From positions 124,001 through 188,000 of the forward strand of contig CAJNYU010001520.1 of NCBI GenBank assembly GCA_905331475.1: a stretch of 64,000 nt of DNA. Reading direction: 5' to 3'. The notes beneath the pieces are model-generated. The model saw only the letters and a list, made by a program, of their open reading frames with translations, was not told where the DNA came from and made no database searches. The position numbers and the translations under genes are program-made. Positions 50,360-61,999 of this stretch are shown here, piece after piece. Positions within the stretch are counted from its first letter, which is position 1; each line of letters begins with the position of its first letter. Source of the stretch: Rotaria socialis (Eukaryota; Rotifera; Eurotatoria; Philodinida; Philodinidae).

Positions 50360-51493
50360 ATGCTTTGTGTTGTTTTTCTTCTTATAAAATTCTTTATAAC
50401 CGACCAAAAATCCTCGAATGATCCGCCATATGTTGCTGAATATTTTCATCTTGTATCAACTATTGATAAACCAATACATTTAAAAAAATACTATGGCATG
50501 CATGAATCATCTATTGATTTTTATCCAGGTACAATGAATATTATTTTAAGTGTACCACACGATGGTAATATTCCATCGAATCTACCGCGAAGACCAACAT
50601 CTGCGTGTAGAAAATTAAATAGTACAAATCGAAAATGTTACTATCAAAATCCATGTGTATCTCCATTATTTAAAACTGATACAAAAAATTGTCGTATACA
50701 TCATGGTCGTGATCAAAATACGCGTCTTCTTGCTTTAGCACTACGTTATGAATTAAATCAATTATTTAGCTTAAAACCTTTTGTTATTATTAATAGACTA
50801 GAAAGAACTAAAGTTGATATGAATCGCTTCATTGACGAAGGAACATTTGGTGCATCGAATACTATGCACGCATGGATGAGATATCATTTCTATTTGAGAC
50901 ATGCAAGAGAACTTATTATGGGCCATAAGGATAACTATCGAGAAAAAGGATTATTATTCGATATACATTCACAAGATCATGAGCATGGTTGGGTTGAATT
51001 AGGCTATATGCTAACGAGTCGTCAATTATCGACAAATAATTATTCACTAAAAAGTTCGTCATTAGCATCATACTTAGGAACACGATTCAACCCCATCGAA
51101 CTCATAAGCGGAAATAAATCTCTTGGATATTTTATCACCAAATATAAATATTCATCAACACCAAGTCCAACATTTCCATTTCCGCCCGATCATTCCTATT
51201 TTGAGTGGGGTTATACAATCGAAGAATACGGCCGATATAATAATTTTAGTGCAATAATGATTGAATCACCGTCGAAAGAACTTGTTAATCGAACGAAATT
51301 ATATGATTATGCGAGAACATTAGCGATTGCTTTACATGATTATCTGATTGAAATTGAACTCTTAGAATCTCTAATTACACATGAAAATATTAATCAAACT
51401 CTGATCAATAAACAATGCAATATTAGTAAAAAATTAAATGTTCAGATAAGGGTTTTTATGCTCCTGTTCATACATGTTCTTAATCTTATTTGA
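50360..51493 (+). CDS. N-formylglutamate amidohydrolase-like secreted protein
   Basis: An intronless frame of 377 codons. A hydrophobic N-terminus (MLCVVFLLIKFFI) suits a signal peptide or anchor. The fold signature follows the FGase family: NIILSVPHDGN (His67-Asp68), CRIHHGRDQNTRLLALALRY (111-130), VIINRLERTKVDMNR (142-156) and GLLFDIHSQDHEHGWVELGY (197-216, with candidate metal-binding His/Asp). Bacterial FGases release glutamate from N-formylglutamate in histidine breakdown; animal relatives are uncharacterised, so the substrate here is unknown. Extra cysteines (C83, C93, C99, C111) and several N-x-S/T sites fit an extracellular protein. The C-terminus is hydrophobic (IRVFMLLFIHVLNLI) to the stop, like a GPI-attachment signal or a tail anchor. 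Lack of introns could reflect transfer or retrocopy, but base composition matches neighbours. It converges on the neuropeptide gene 56 bp away. Confidence 0.78.
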   Translation: MLCVVFLLIKFFITDQKSSNDPPYVAEYFHLVSTIDKPIHLKKYYGMHESSIDFYPGTMNIILSVPHDGNIPSNLPRRPTSACRKLNSTNRKCYYQNPCVSPLFKTDTKNCRIHHGRDQNTRLLALALRYELNQLFSLKPFVIINRLERTKVDMNRFIDEGTFGASNTMHAWMRYHFYLRHARELIMGHKDNYREKGLLFDIHSQDHEHGWVELGYMLTSRQLSTNNYSLKSSSLASYLGTRFNPIELISGNKSLGYFITKYKYSSTPSPTFPFPPDHSYFEWGYTIEEYGRYNNFSAIMIESPSKELVNRTKLYDYARTLAIALHDYLIEIELLESLITHENINQTLINKQCNISKKLNVQIRVFMLLFIHVLNLI

Positions 51494-51549
51494 ACAGAAA
51501 AACACACTCTATTTTTAATTCAAATAAACAAAAAATATTCAAAAAAATC

Positions 51550-51999
51550 TTATTCTAACTGGAGCAATTGACGTAATCGCTGTTGAAATAAAAACTGCTA
51601 AAAAATAGATAGAGAATAAGTGAAATTTCTATGAAAAAATATTTTTTCGACTTACCGATCGGAGTTTTTTTAGAAAATTGTGCATGGGATTTTTATTAGA
51701 TGTACTCGGTATCTCTATACCATCGCCATTTGTGTCAGTATTGGTATGAACAACATCTGGAACTAATCTATCTCTTAACAGTTCACGCTTACCCCAATTG
51801 CCTAAACGAAATAATGTTTTCAAACATTTCAATAGTCAATTCAAAAAAGCTTTATACCTCCAAAACATGAGTGGCCAAAATCTCCACAAAGACTACTTAG
51901 AGCAATTGATTGAACAGATCTTGTTGATTGCAATACAAGTAAAATAATAAGAAAATACGAGAGACAAAGAGGCATTAAAACAATGGATTGTCGATTCAT
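51550..51999 (-). CDS. CCHamide/CCWamide-like neuropeptide precursor
   Basis: Three minus-strand exons (51999-51858, 51801-51656, 51597-51550) with 56- and 58-bp introns sum to 111 codons plus stop. Residues 1 to about 31 form a signal peptide with a strong hydrophobic core (CLSYFLIILLVL) ending S-V-Q-S. Next is IALSSLCGDFGHSCFGGNWGKR (residues 32-53, written here only as LCGDFGHSCFGGNWGKR). It has two cysteines six residues apart, F-G-H-S-C-F-G-G, a C-terminal Trp, a Gly amide donor (51) and a Lys-Arg cleavage site (52-53). The predicted product is a disulfide-looped peptide ending Trp-NH2. Arthropod CCHamides share the C-x-x-F/Y-G-H-S-C-x-G-G-H-G-K-R plan and spiralian relatives end in Trp. 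The intron splits the codon for the second Gly of F-G-G, inside the peptide. The remainder is a spacer without further dibasic-flanked copies. Receptors in this family are GPCRs of the bombesin/CCHamide group (established for relatives). Confidence 0.9.
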
Positions 52000-52986
52000 G
52001 ATCAATATGGAAAGTAAAGCTTATATGGAAGTAATAATCTAGAATGAAAGAAAAGAAGAAGAAAACTGAAAAATATATATGCTATTGCTAGCATGATTTT
52101 AATCACCGTCTGAATAAAGTATAAGTCATTTCTTATTCATAAGCAATAGAAAAATTGCATACGAGCGCACTTCATTCTCTAGAGAGAAGAAAATTTATAA
52201 ATTAACAAAAGTATACAATACTGATTCTAAGTAAACTTTTTGTATAACGTATTTCATAAACTAACAGACAAAGTGGGGGAGTGCGCGTGTGAGAGAGAGA
52301 AAGGACGATATATGTTTTTTCCATAAACAAAAAAAGGAAATTAGAAGAAGTATTCTCGTAATACTACTACACTTACGTAGCTACTGTTCAAATGTTTAAA
52401 TCTGCAGATATAAAATTTCTTATGTAATGTATTATGTGATTAAGAAAATGAATGTATTTTCAATGAATAGAAAATATCAACACTTATTAGTTTTGTATTC
52501 TCTTGTGTAACTGAACTAATGAAAAGAGAGAAAAATACGACAATTGTTTTCTATACTTGAGCAAATCGAATTGTATTTTTAATTGGGGGATTGAAAGAAA
52601 ACAACAGTAAACTTTAAACATACGCAATCAATAATTGATCATCCAAATCTACTAATGAATGTGAGTAATGGAACATTTATGATAAATAAATAAATAGAGA
52701 ATGCATATAATATCAATGCAATATAAAATATAGAGAGTAGCAACAAAAACGGATCTGTTTGGCTTCAAAATATGACCTTAGAAAATTAATTATAATTTCA
52801 TTGAAAAGTCAAACTCCATTCAAAACTACTGATCCGTATGAAGTCAAATTCGACCAGGGGAGGTTTCTCGATTTTCTCCCTAGAGGTCATATACTTAACA
52901 GAAAACAAAAATAAAATAAAATTTATGATTAGGAATATGTCACTCCCTCAGTACCTTTTTCTTTTTGGCTCAGTCGAGTTACTCGT

Positions 52987-53017
<31 letters not shown>

Positions 53018-54803
53018 CCCTCTCTCCCTCCCTCCACTCTATCTCCCCCCTCTCTCTCGTTGATGGAAAATAAACGACTATATCAGCATGGATTAATTAG
53101 TGCTCGTTGAGTAGCGTCATCTACAGGATACTTTCAATCCTATATCAAAAAAGTATTGATTCAAATTGATAAAACCAATTTTGAAACAGAAAATTTTGAA
53201 AAAAATTTCTTTTATAACTTCAATGATGATCGTAACGAACCAATAGATGTTCCTAAAAAACTACAGAACCAAAGAAAGAAAAACAGGCGTAACTGAGGTA
53301 GATTCTTTGTATTATTGCAATCATTATTTCTCATATTATATTGTTTTCTTTGATGTTCTTTGTTTCGTCTATAAAGATATTCATCAGTGATAGACCTTGG
53401 AAAAATATGTGCATTATAAGATAATCATAATCATATTAACTTTCTATTATTGCGACGTGCACTTGCATTTTATTTTATTTTACTTGCTATTTCGCAAGTG
53501 ATCTGATCATAGTTTACATAGGTAGATCATAAGCTCTAATGATTTTGTTCTTTTCTCTCATAACGACCGCTTGTGTTCTCTTTTCGTCATGTCAATCTGT
53601 TTGATTTATAACCCTGGTTTTTTTAATAAGTGATAATAGAGAGAGAGCGCACAAGAAGAAAACAACGGATAACATGTCTATAAAATACAAATTATGTCGA
53701 TGAATAGAGAACATTACTAAATGTATCACTAAATTTGTTCGCAATATTCTTTCAATATACTCTCTTTTAGTTTTCATTTTTGCTCCGTTTTGTTTTTTGT
53801 CTTATATAGTAAGAGTAGTAGTTGTTTGTGCGTGTTGTGTGATAATACCATCGTATCTTTTTTTTTAACTTCTACACTACGAAAAACATTAAGAGAGAAG
53901 AACAAGACAGAGTACTGCCATTGCGAAGTGTAAGACCGCTCCTCTGGCCCAGAGTTACAAGAGAGGAAAAAGAAACAGCATGAAAAGAGAAGAAAAAAAA
54001 AGAACAGCATAAAGAACATACAAACGAAAGGTAACTGACAGACATATTACAACAAAATTCATCGATATTCACTTTTTCTAACTCTCTTTCAAGGTTTTCT
54101 ACGGCAATGACAACGTTATCGGTACTTCTTACGCTCAGTATCGTTTCCACTGCGCTATTGTATATTTTTTCTTCTTCTATTGATATCTAGAAAATGCGTT
54201 TTGACAAGAATAGAAAAATAAACGATAAACTTAAAAAAATAACCGTTTGAGTCTATTGCACGAATATATAAGCATCATCAAAAATGTATCTTCATTTGCT
54301 TCTTTCTTCTTTTTTTAATGTCAATACGAATTCCACGTACACCAGTCAGTTTCAGGTGTGAACGAATGCCAGTATGAGCTAAGTGTACTCTGTTGGATGA
54401 TAGGCGTCTCTCAGCAACCAGTTTTGTAACAATACACTATAGCGAATAAAAGTAATTCGTTCTTGTTTTTTACGCAAATAAATATTTCTTCTCATTCTGT
54501 GCTCTACTTTTTCTTTTCAGACCAAAGTCCGACCGCCGAAATAAAACGGTGGAATCAGTACTTTTGTCATTTCTTTTCTGTCTCGATCCAATTTAATATA
54601 ATCACTGCTTTTTTGTGTTTTTTTTTTGTCGATTTTACAGAGCACAATGTGCGTTTCATCAAAAACGATCTCTTGTACGACGTCATCACCTGGTATATAG
54701 CGAATAAAAAACATTTTACGAATTCATTTTTACGTTGTGAAATTTATATTTTCGTCTCCTTCGTCTGTCAGCCTCATCAACAGCAACGTCAAGAAACACT
54801 ACA
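52000..54803. other. divergent intergenic region
   Basis: 2.8 kb between the heads of the neuropeptide gene and PEDS1. It contains a long CT run (52990-53057) and AT-rich sequence. Frames at 53774-54150 (minus) and 54463-55098 (plus) are discussed under rejected items. The PEDS1 leader probably lies in the last few hundred bases. Confidence 0.4.
52990..53057. repeat. (CT)n pyrimidine microsatellite
   Basis: A perfect CT run of about 14 units grading into CCCT/CCTC-rich repeats. Confidence 0.95.
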
Positions 54804-56719
54804 ATGTCGAACAATATGGAAGAAGAATTTTCAAATGAGGACATTCTTGTTGATAAAAACTCTATGCCTGAAGATGATCCTAACGGTAATACTTTACATG
54901 ATGCTCACGATATACGCTGGGGACCGCAACATGCCGGTGCCAAATTACTCGCTAGCCAATATACAAAAGGTAAGTGACAGTAAAAAGGAGCTCTACAGCG
55001 TATTTTACGATAATATGACCTTGAATAAAAAGAAGCACTACAAACATGTAGCGTTGGCAACCATATATACTATTTTTCAGTATTTCTTTCTAGACTAAAT
55101 CATTGACATATTCCATATGGTTAATTGTTAGCGATTCAACAGATTTAAATACGTTTATTTTCAGTCTTAGCAACAATAAATAGTTGGACACCTGAGAAAG
55201 AAACTATTTTGCTTTGGTTTTGTTGAATTATTTCTTAAAGACTTTGCGAGATTCTTAAAATAACATTCAAAATATTTTTATTTTTTTGCGCAAAAAAATA
55301 AAAATATTTATTCGAGCTATAATCAAATTTGCACTAGAAAGAAAAGCGACGGAAGGTATTGATTACCCGTTAAAAAATATGCTATAAAATTGTCTTAATT
55401 TTCTGCCAAGTATTCAATGTTGATGCACTTCAAAGTTTACTCGACTCCATCAAAGTACAACTAAAAATCATAAGCCGGAAAATTTTTCAGAAGTTTATTA
55501 TTTTTTCTTATTGACGTTTTTCTGTAACAATGAGTATGATTAAAAGCAGCTCTATTGAGACAACGTTTGCTGGAGATAATTTCGCATTCTTTTATTTCTA
55601 TCCATAGTTTGTTTACATTAGTACTCCTGATCGTTCTTATCTATATTGCCTACGGGTTTGTCTCAAAATTGGAAAAGAACTTCCGCTTTTTCTGATAAGA
55701 AAAGTAAAACACACGACAGCTTCCTGTTTAAAATTCCTACTTTTTTTCTATTTAGAAAAACGTATACAAGAAATAATATGCATTATCTTATTCATTATAT
55801 TAATGATTTATAATTTTCTCTTTATTTGTTATTATTTTGATGTGAGAAATTGGTATCTTATCATTCCCGCCGCTTGTATGTTAATGTTCTATGTAGTATC
55901 GTCATTTTAGCACATGTCTGTTTTTCTTCGTCGTTCTAATAGTGTCAGGAATTTTAACAGCTGATTTTGCATCAGGTATTGTTCATTGGGGTGCTGATAC
56001 ATGGGGTGCAGTTGATATGCCAATAATTGGTCGAAACTTTTTGCGACCATTTCGAGAACATCATATTGATCCAACATCAATAACACGTCATGATTTTATT
56101 GAAACAAATGGTGACAATTTTGCAGTGACTATTCCCTATCTATTGTATATGGCTTATAAATTTACTTATTCTAATGATATTGATATAAGACGCCTATATA
56201 ATATTGAAGTCTACATGTTTCTTCTGGCTATTTTTGTCTCAATGACGAATCAAGTAGAAAAATTATTTAATTATTTTTATCGTTTATTTTAATGAAGACA
56301 TTTTAGTTTCATAAATGGTCCCATACTTATTTTGGTCTACCTTTTTACATATCTGTTCTACAACGTTATCATATTATTCTACCTCGAAAACACCATCGAA
56401 TACATCATGGTATAGATATCTTCCTTCTTTTTTTGTTAAAATTTTATTCTTATTCTTGTTCTTCTTCTTTTAGTTGTACCTCATGATACCTATTTTTGTA
56501 GTGAGTATTTGTCTTTTTCGTTCCGTATAGGGCAAAAATAAAATTGATGTAACTATTTTGTCTTTTTCCATAGTTACAACTGGTTGGCTGAATAGACCAC
56601 TTGAAGCCATACAATTTTGGTCACGACTTGAGCTACTTATTGAGAAATACTCGGGAGCGAAACCTCGTTCCGATGATTTTGCTTGGGCGCAAAAAACGGA
56701 AAAAGTTCATTTTGAATAG
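54804..56719 (+). CDS. PEDS1: plasmanylethanolamine desaturase (TMEM189/Kua)
   Basis: Six exons (54804-54969, 55756-55875, 55943-56253, 56307-56409, 56474-56500, 56574-56719) sum to 290 codons plus stop; vertebrate PEDS1 is about 270. After an acidic N-terminus comes [20 protein letters not shown], the Kua N-terminal motif. Two helices follow ([20 protein letters not shown], then [20 protein letters not shown]). Histidine motifs follow: HWGADTWG (110), [15 protein letters not shown] (133-147), [10 protein letters not shown] (200-209) and [11 protein letters not shown] (223-233). The last segment is [20 protein letters not shown] and [12 protein letters not shown]. The eight-His di-iron pattern is complete, so it should be active. 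The enzyme introduces the vinyl-ether double bond of plasmalogens in the ER. Exon 5 is only 27 bp but is required for phase and for the H-D-T-Y-F-C-I-T-T-G motif. Intron 1 is 786 bp. Confidence 0.95.
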
Positions 56720-56888
56720 CAAATTTTTTATCGCTTTTTTTATGGTTTAAAATCAAGTGCGATTATCGTATTCTTTTTTGTTTTCCTTTTCTTACAGATT
56801 TCTCATTCTATTTTTTCTTCTACTGCGTTTGCATTGAGAGTTTTTCATTTTCAAAAGCTTTTCTTCTTTATCTTCTCCTAAAATCATC
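56720..56888. other. PEDS1 3' flank up to the gap
   Basis: T-rich sequence with no AATAAA hexamer obvious. It includes the 32-bp segment (56798-56829) that reappears inverted after the gap. Confidence 0.5.
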
Positions 56889-57352
56889 NNNNNNNNNNNN
56901 NNNNNNNNNNNNNNNNNNNNNNNNNNNNNNNNNNNNNNNNNNNNNNNNNNNNNNNNNNNNNNNNNNNNNNNNNNNNNNNNNNNNNNNNNNNNNNNNNNNN
57001 NNNNNNNNNNNNNNNNNNNNNNNNNNNNNNNNNNNNNNNNNNNNNNNNNNNNNNNNNNNNNNNNNNNNNNNNNNNNNNNNNNNNNNNNNNNNNNNNNNNN
57101 NNNNNNNNNNNNNNNNNNNNNNNNNNNNNNNNNNNNNNNNNNNNNNNNNNNNNNNNNNNNNNNNNNNNNNNNNNNNNNNNNNNNNNNNNNNNNNNNNNNN
57201 NNNNNNNNNNNNNNNNNNNNNNNNNNNNNNNNNNNNNNNNNNNNNNNNNNNNNNNNNNNNNNNNNNNNNNNNNNNNNNNNNNNNNNNNNNNNNNNNNNNN
57301 NNNNNNNNNNNNNNNNNNNNNNNNNNNNNNNNNNNNNNNNNNNNNNNNNNNN
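56889..57352. other. assembly gap (N run)
   Basis: 464 undetermined bases. Any frame spanning them is meaningless. Confidence 1.
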
Positions 57353-58274
57353 AACGCAGTAGAAGAAAAAATAGAATGAGAAATGATTTTAAAGAGCTCT
57401 TGCTTCAATTGATTGTCTATTTGGAGATCGCTTGATCTTGTTTCGACAACATCACCAATTAATAAAAATCAATCGGTATTTATTTCCTACGATGCTTGAC
57501 GGTCATGTTTGGATTTGTTTCAATAAATATAAAACATTCGTGTTTGATCTATTCGATCCATAGTAGAAGAAGAAAAATGTTATGACGCCATTGACGCTTT
57601 ATTAAAAGTATTATTTTTTTCTTATAAAGATAACATGATGACGTCATGATATTTTTTTATCGTTACGGTCTGTTTCACTGCGTACATGGAAAATCTTTCT
57701 AGCATATGAGCAACACAAATGTAAGAGAGAATGACGTGAATGAATTTGAGAAAATAAGTGAAAATCGTTAAGTAAATTATCTTATAAAGATTTAATGGAC
57801 GCATTAAAAGAATTGTTTTAAGTCGATTATGGAAATTATGTGCATGTACCGTTACGTTTATGTATGACATTGTACTTTAGATTTTTAATTTATACATTTT
57901 AAAGTTGGAGAACTTTCATAAAATATTATGCTGACCTATTCATAAACATGAATTTAGAAGATAAAAGAATTAGGATTATATTTATACAGATAATAATCTT
58001 CCTAATGGATTTTAGTCATATAATAGCATAAATCTATGGAAAAGAAAGTTAATTGAATTACAACATAATATAAATATTTAAAACTAAAAGAGTCTATGAA
58101 AATGTAGAATTGATTCTTTTGAAAAAAACTTCATGTTTTAAATTAAAAACAAAAATGCTGTTTATACTGAAACTAGTATTTCGAATAAAATCACACACTG
58201 TGTGAGTGTGTCTGTACTTATGTATAATGATAGAAAAGCTATTTTCGAAAAACCTCAGTTAATTTTATATTAAT
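57353..58274. other. intergenic, no gene seen
   Basis: 920 bp of AT-rich sequence beginning with an inverted copy of sequence from before the gap. The frame at 57622-57870 (minus) is not convincing. Confidence 0.4.
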
Positions 58275-58902
58275 AACTAACGAGGAAACCTCTCCAAGTG
58301 ATGCCAACCATTCGGGTTCATATTGCGCTCATAAGTAGGACCCAGTGAGATTAGAAAAGTCTAAAAGATTTCGTGCCATTAGGCCTTTCTCTCAGAGTTA
58401 TGAACGTTTTACTAAATTTTCGACCTTGAACAAGTAATTTATAGAAAAACTGAATGAAGGAATTTTGAATTGAAAATTTTCCTAACAATAGGTCTCATCG
58501 ATGTTAGACGGTTCCGAAAGTTTCAATGAAAACGGATGCATCATTCTCGAGATATTGAATATTGAAGAGAAGTCAATTTTACGACATTTTTTTGGAAAAT
58601 GGTCGTTTTCATCAATATTCAATATCTCGAAAACGGTGCATCCGTTTTCACTGAAAATTTTGGAACCTTCTTACATCAATGAGACCTATTGTTAGGAAAA
58701 TTTTCAGTTCGAAATTCCTTCATTCAGTTTTTCTATAAATTACTTGTTCAAGGTCAAAAATTTAGTAAAACGTTCATAACTTTGAGAGAAGGCCTAATGG
58801 CACGAAATCTTTTAGACTTTTTCTAATCTCACTGGGTCCTACTTATGAGCACAATATGAACCCGAATGGCTGGCATCACTTGGAGAGGTTTCCTCGTTAG
58901 TT
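58275..58902. repeat. long near-perfect inverted repeat (628 bp)
   Basis: The left arm (58275-58562) starts AACTAACGAGGAAACCTCTC. The right arm (58614-58902) is its reverse complement, ending GAGAGGTTTCCTCGTTAGTT. Only scattered mismatches and small indels separate the arms. A loop of about 51 bp lies between. The arms run to the outer edge without obvious target duplication, and no frame of note is present. It could be a fold-back transposable element; its RNA would form a hairpin of nearly 290 base pairs. Confidence 0.92.
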
Positions 58903-60355
58903 CTACTGTGTTTCATCATCGCCGAATGACAATCTATAAAGAGCGATGCATTATTAACCATGAATAACTATTTGATGAATCAAAAGAAAAAAACATTTTC
59001 TTATTCATCTGTTTGAGATGTTGACATTTCAATGGTTAAGAGTACCATGAAGTTTTTTTTTTTTTGACTGCAACTAAACAAAAAAAACCAATTAAGTAGA
59101 GCTAATATACTGCTTAGTCTTGCAATACTTCAGACTGGTAAGCGTATGAATCAATTACGGAAATGGCCAGTATTATACTATTATGATCATGAAAGTGACA
59201 GATTACTGTAAAAAAAGAAATGTACAGTCTAATCATGGATTTCTTCCGCATTCTGCTTGATTTTAACATTTCATCCGTTAATATTGAAAAAAATGTATTC
59301 AAGATGGTGTATTTCTGAACGTTTAAAACTCATTAAAAGTTTCTTTTTCCATTAAATATCCAATAAACATCTTACATTTTTCAATTGTTCTATTTAACAA
59401 CGACTACTATACCGTGTACGACAGCCAATACATTATAACATTTATTTTCGAACAATATCATATTTCAAATTATGAAGATATTCAAGCAACAATCATGACC
59501 AGCGTATATTCGATACTATGAAATCAATTATAATGTAACAATCGTCGGAACGAAAAATATAATTTTTTTAAAAAACATAAAAAGAACAATTTATTCATTG
59601 TTAGCATGAAAAGTATATAGATCGAAAATGAATTTATTTATCTGATGCCTTTTTCTTCCCAATGTTTTAATAGTAATTGTTTAACATTGACTTGCAAGTT
59701 CATCAGGATGAGTTTTTCGTCAATAAATTCAAAATGGATTATCGATTTCATCGAAGAACTGCGTTGATTCGTATCTATTTTATTTGTAAATCAAAATTTT
59801 GAGACTAAGTTAAAAACAAATTTTCTATAATCAACCAATTAAAATATTAAAATTCTATTCGTATAATCTTCGGATATGAATCTGTGATTTGCTCATCGAT
59901 CCAACAAGCGATTATATTGATAATCTCATATTTAATACAATATCATTGAGAAATGGTCTTTCATCATCATTATTAATCTCCGGTCTTCGCTTGAATGCAG
60001 CCTATATACATTACGAACAGCTAATCTGGATTAAAAAAATAGAAGAAGCGAGAGAGAAAGTGAGTGAGCCGCTATGCATTCTGACAACGCGCATATTGCT
60101 CAGTTCCTAATCTCAACTCGGAAATTCTTTTTTTTCTAGCTTTTTCTTTGTTAACATTTTTCCTGTCTCAATAATGCACAATATATCAGCTTAGGTTTAT
60201 CGCATACCAAATGCGCCTGCTTTGTAGACGGGTAAGCGAAAACTCAATTAAACTTCTTTTTTCCACCAGGGTTTTTTCGTTCTGTCTGCTGATTACTGCC
60301 GACATTGATCCCCGTTCTTACTTCTGTATAATCTACCTTAGTCGATAGTGTTGCG

Positions 60356-60387
<32 letters not shown>
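60356..60387. repeat. (CTA)n microsatellite
   Basis: About ten uninterrupted units. Confidence 0.95.
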
Positions 60388-60388
<1 letters not shown>

Positions 60389-60639
60389 TTTTTTCTTACA
60401 TGTTGTTTGTTCGTAAATCAGGATGACGACGATGATGACAAGGAAAGAAATCGACAGTACTCAACCTTATGTTAGATTAACTCTCCGAACAAAGAGAACG
60501 AGAACATAAAATCTAGAGAGACGACATCGGGCATGGCATCTTATCAAAAATGGACGATTAACAGAAAGATGAAGGTAGGTAGGGGAAAAGCGAGTCGATA
60601 GACGGGCGAGAATGAATTTTATAGTGAACACGACGTCTC

Positions 60640-60640
<1 letters not shown>

Positions 60641-60676
<36 letters not shown>
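60641..60676. repeat. (GCT)n microsatellite
   Basis: Twelve uninterrupted GCT units. On the minus strand this reads as a poly-Ser run in a frame I do not accept as a gene. Confidence 0.95.
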
Positions 60677-60677
<1 letters not shown>

Positions 60678-61951
60678 CTACTTAGAAAGAGAGGAAAAAA
60701 GTGATTACCGTTCGGCTCGAGAGGGGAGGAGGTCTGTCGCACGATGTGTATTAGAATTGATTGTGATTTGTGTGTATGTTTGACACAAGAGCACACCGCC
60801 GCCACCATCACCACCCGAAATCCATTTCTTCTTTCTCTCTCTCTCTCGTTCTCTCTTTTTTTCCTTCATCTCTATGGACTCAAATTGTATGTCTTGCCAG
60901 AAGAAGCGATAATACACATTCATTTTTTTTGTTTGAATATGTTCATTGATCGGGTCACTCAGAGGGTATATAGTAGCGTTAATCCAACTCTTTGTATAAC
61001 AGGATAACGATATATAAAGAATCGTAATAACACAAGAAGGACAGGTGTGCGTATTCTTGGTCTTTCTTTCTTTCACCTGAATATTTTTTTGTGCTACTCC
61101 CTCTTCGACTCATTCTATCAAAGATTAATGATAGCTTATCGCTTTAGATGTCGAACTTCGCCGTCATTTTTGGCCGTTGGCAAGACACGAACATTGTTAC
61201 TTTTGTCGTCGTTTAAGTAAGAAAATTATTTTTATTCTTGTTATATATTCTCACATGCGATATATATGTATGTATGAATAGTAATAGTTGAACGATGATA
61301 ATCAAAATAACCATTATCCTAATTTTCATGCGTACGTCTCGCGTCACGGCGAATGCGTGTGAAAAAGAACAACTGATGGGACAAATAATCGTTTGTTCTT
61401 CTCTCCTATCTGTCACGCTATTTGAAAACATGTACATAACCAATAGTTAACCGATCTATAAAAGAGATCATCGATATGAAAGATTTTTTAATTTAGTCTT
61501 TTCGTTTTCATTGTTATGCACACGAATGAATATTTTACAGATATCTATCAACAGTGAAGAGACGACAGAAGAAGAAAAAAACGAACCGTTATTCTGTAAA
61601 CATATATATGTCAAGATTAGGATAGATAATACGCAAGTAGTCGTTGTCATTCGTGCTTCTCTTTTTTTTGTATACTTCTTTTTTTCGCTGGTAAAAGAGG
61701 AGATGGTAAAGAACGAGACCGTAGAGCTTATCGAGAATACGAAAGATACTAGGATTGTCATGTATAAAGGTAGATTTTAAAGAGATTACATCATGAAGAT
61801 GTTCATTTTCCTTTTAAATAAATTACCTTTCTTTTCTTTCTCTTTTTCAAAAGTAATGTGATATAAAATAATTTTTTCTTGTACCCAGACGATATGCACC
61901 AGTTGTTATTAGAAGGAGTATCAATAAGAAAAGAAAGTAAGTATATATGGG

Positions 61952-61987
<36 letters not shown>

Positions 61988-61999
61988 ATGTGTGTATGT
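61952..61999. repeat. compound (TA)n(TG)n microsatellite
   Basis: A TA run merges into a TG run with a few interruptions. Confidence 0.9.

Noticed and set aside
53774-54150. Minus-strand frames with Phe/Ser/Cys-rich translations upstream of PEDS1
   Set aside because: Low-complexity translations of AAGAAA-type sequence; no supported start, splice sites or domain.
54463-55098. A 211-codon plus-strand frame overlapping PEDS1 exon 1
   Set aside because: It is in a different frame from PEDS1 exon 1, whose RWGPQHAG motif is unmistakable, and runs into the intron.
56884-57408. A 174-codon frame across the N run
   Set aside because: Almost entirely undetermined bases.
60467-61076. Minus-strand frames with poly-Ser and Lys/Arg/Glu runs
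   Set aside because: Created by the (GCT)n and CT microsatellites; no recognisable domain.
61511-61780. An 89-codon plus-strand frame with acidic start and hydrophobic centre
   Set aside because: Considered as an exon of a gene extending right, but no phase-consistent partner exon or family was found.
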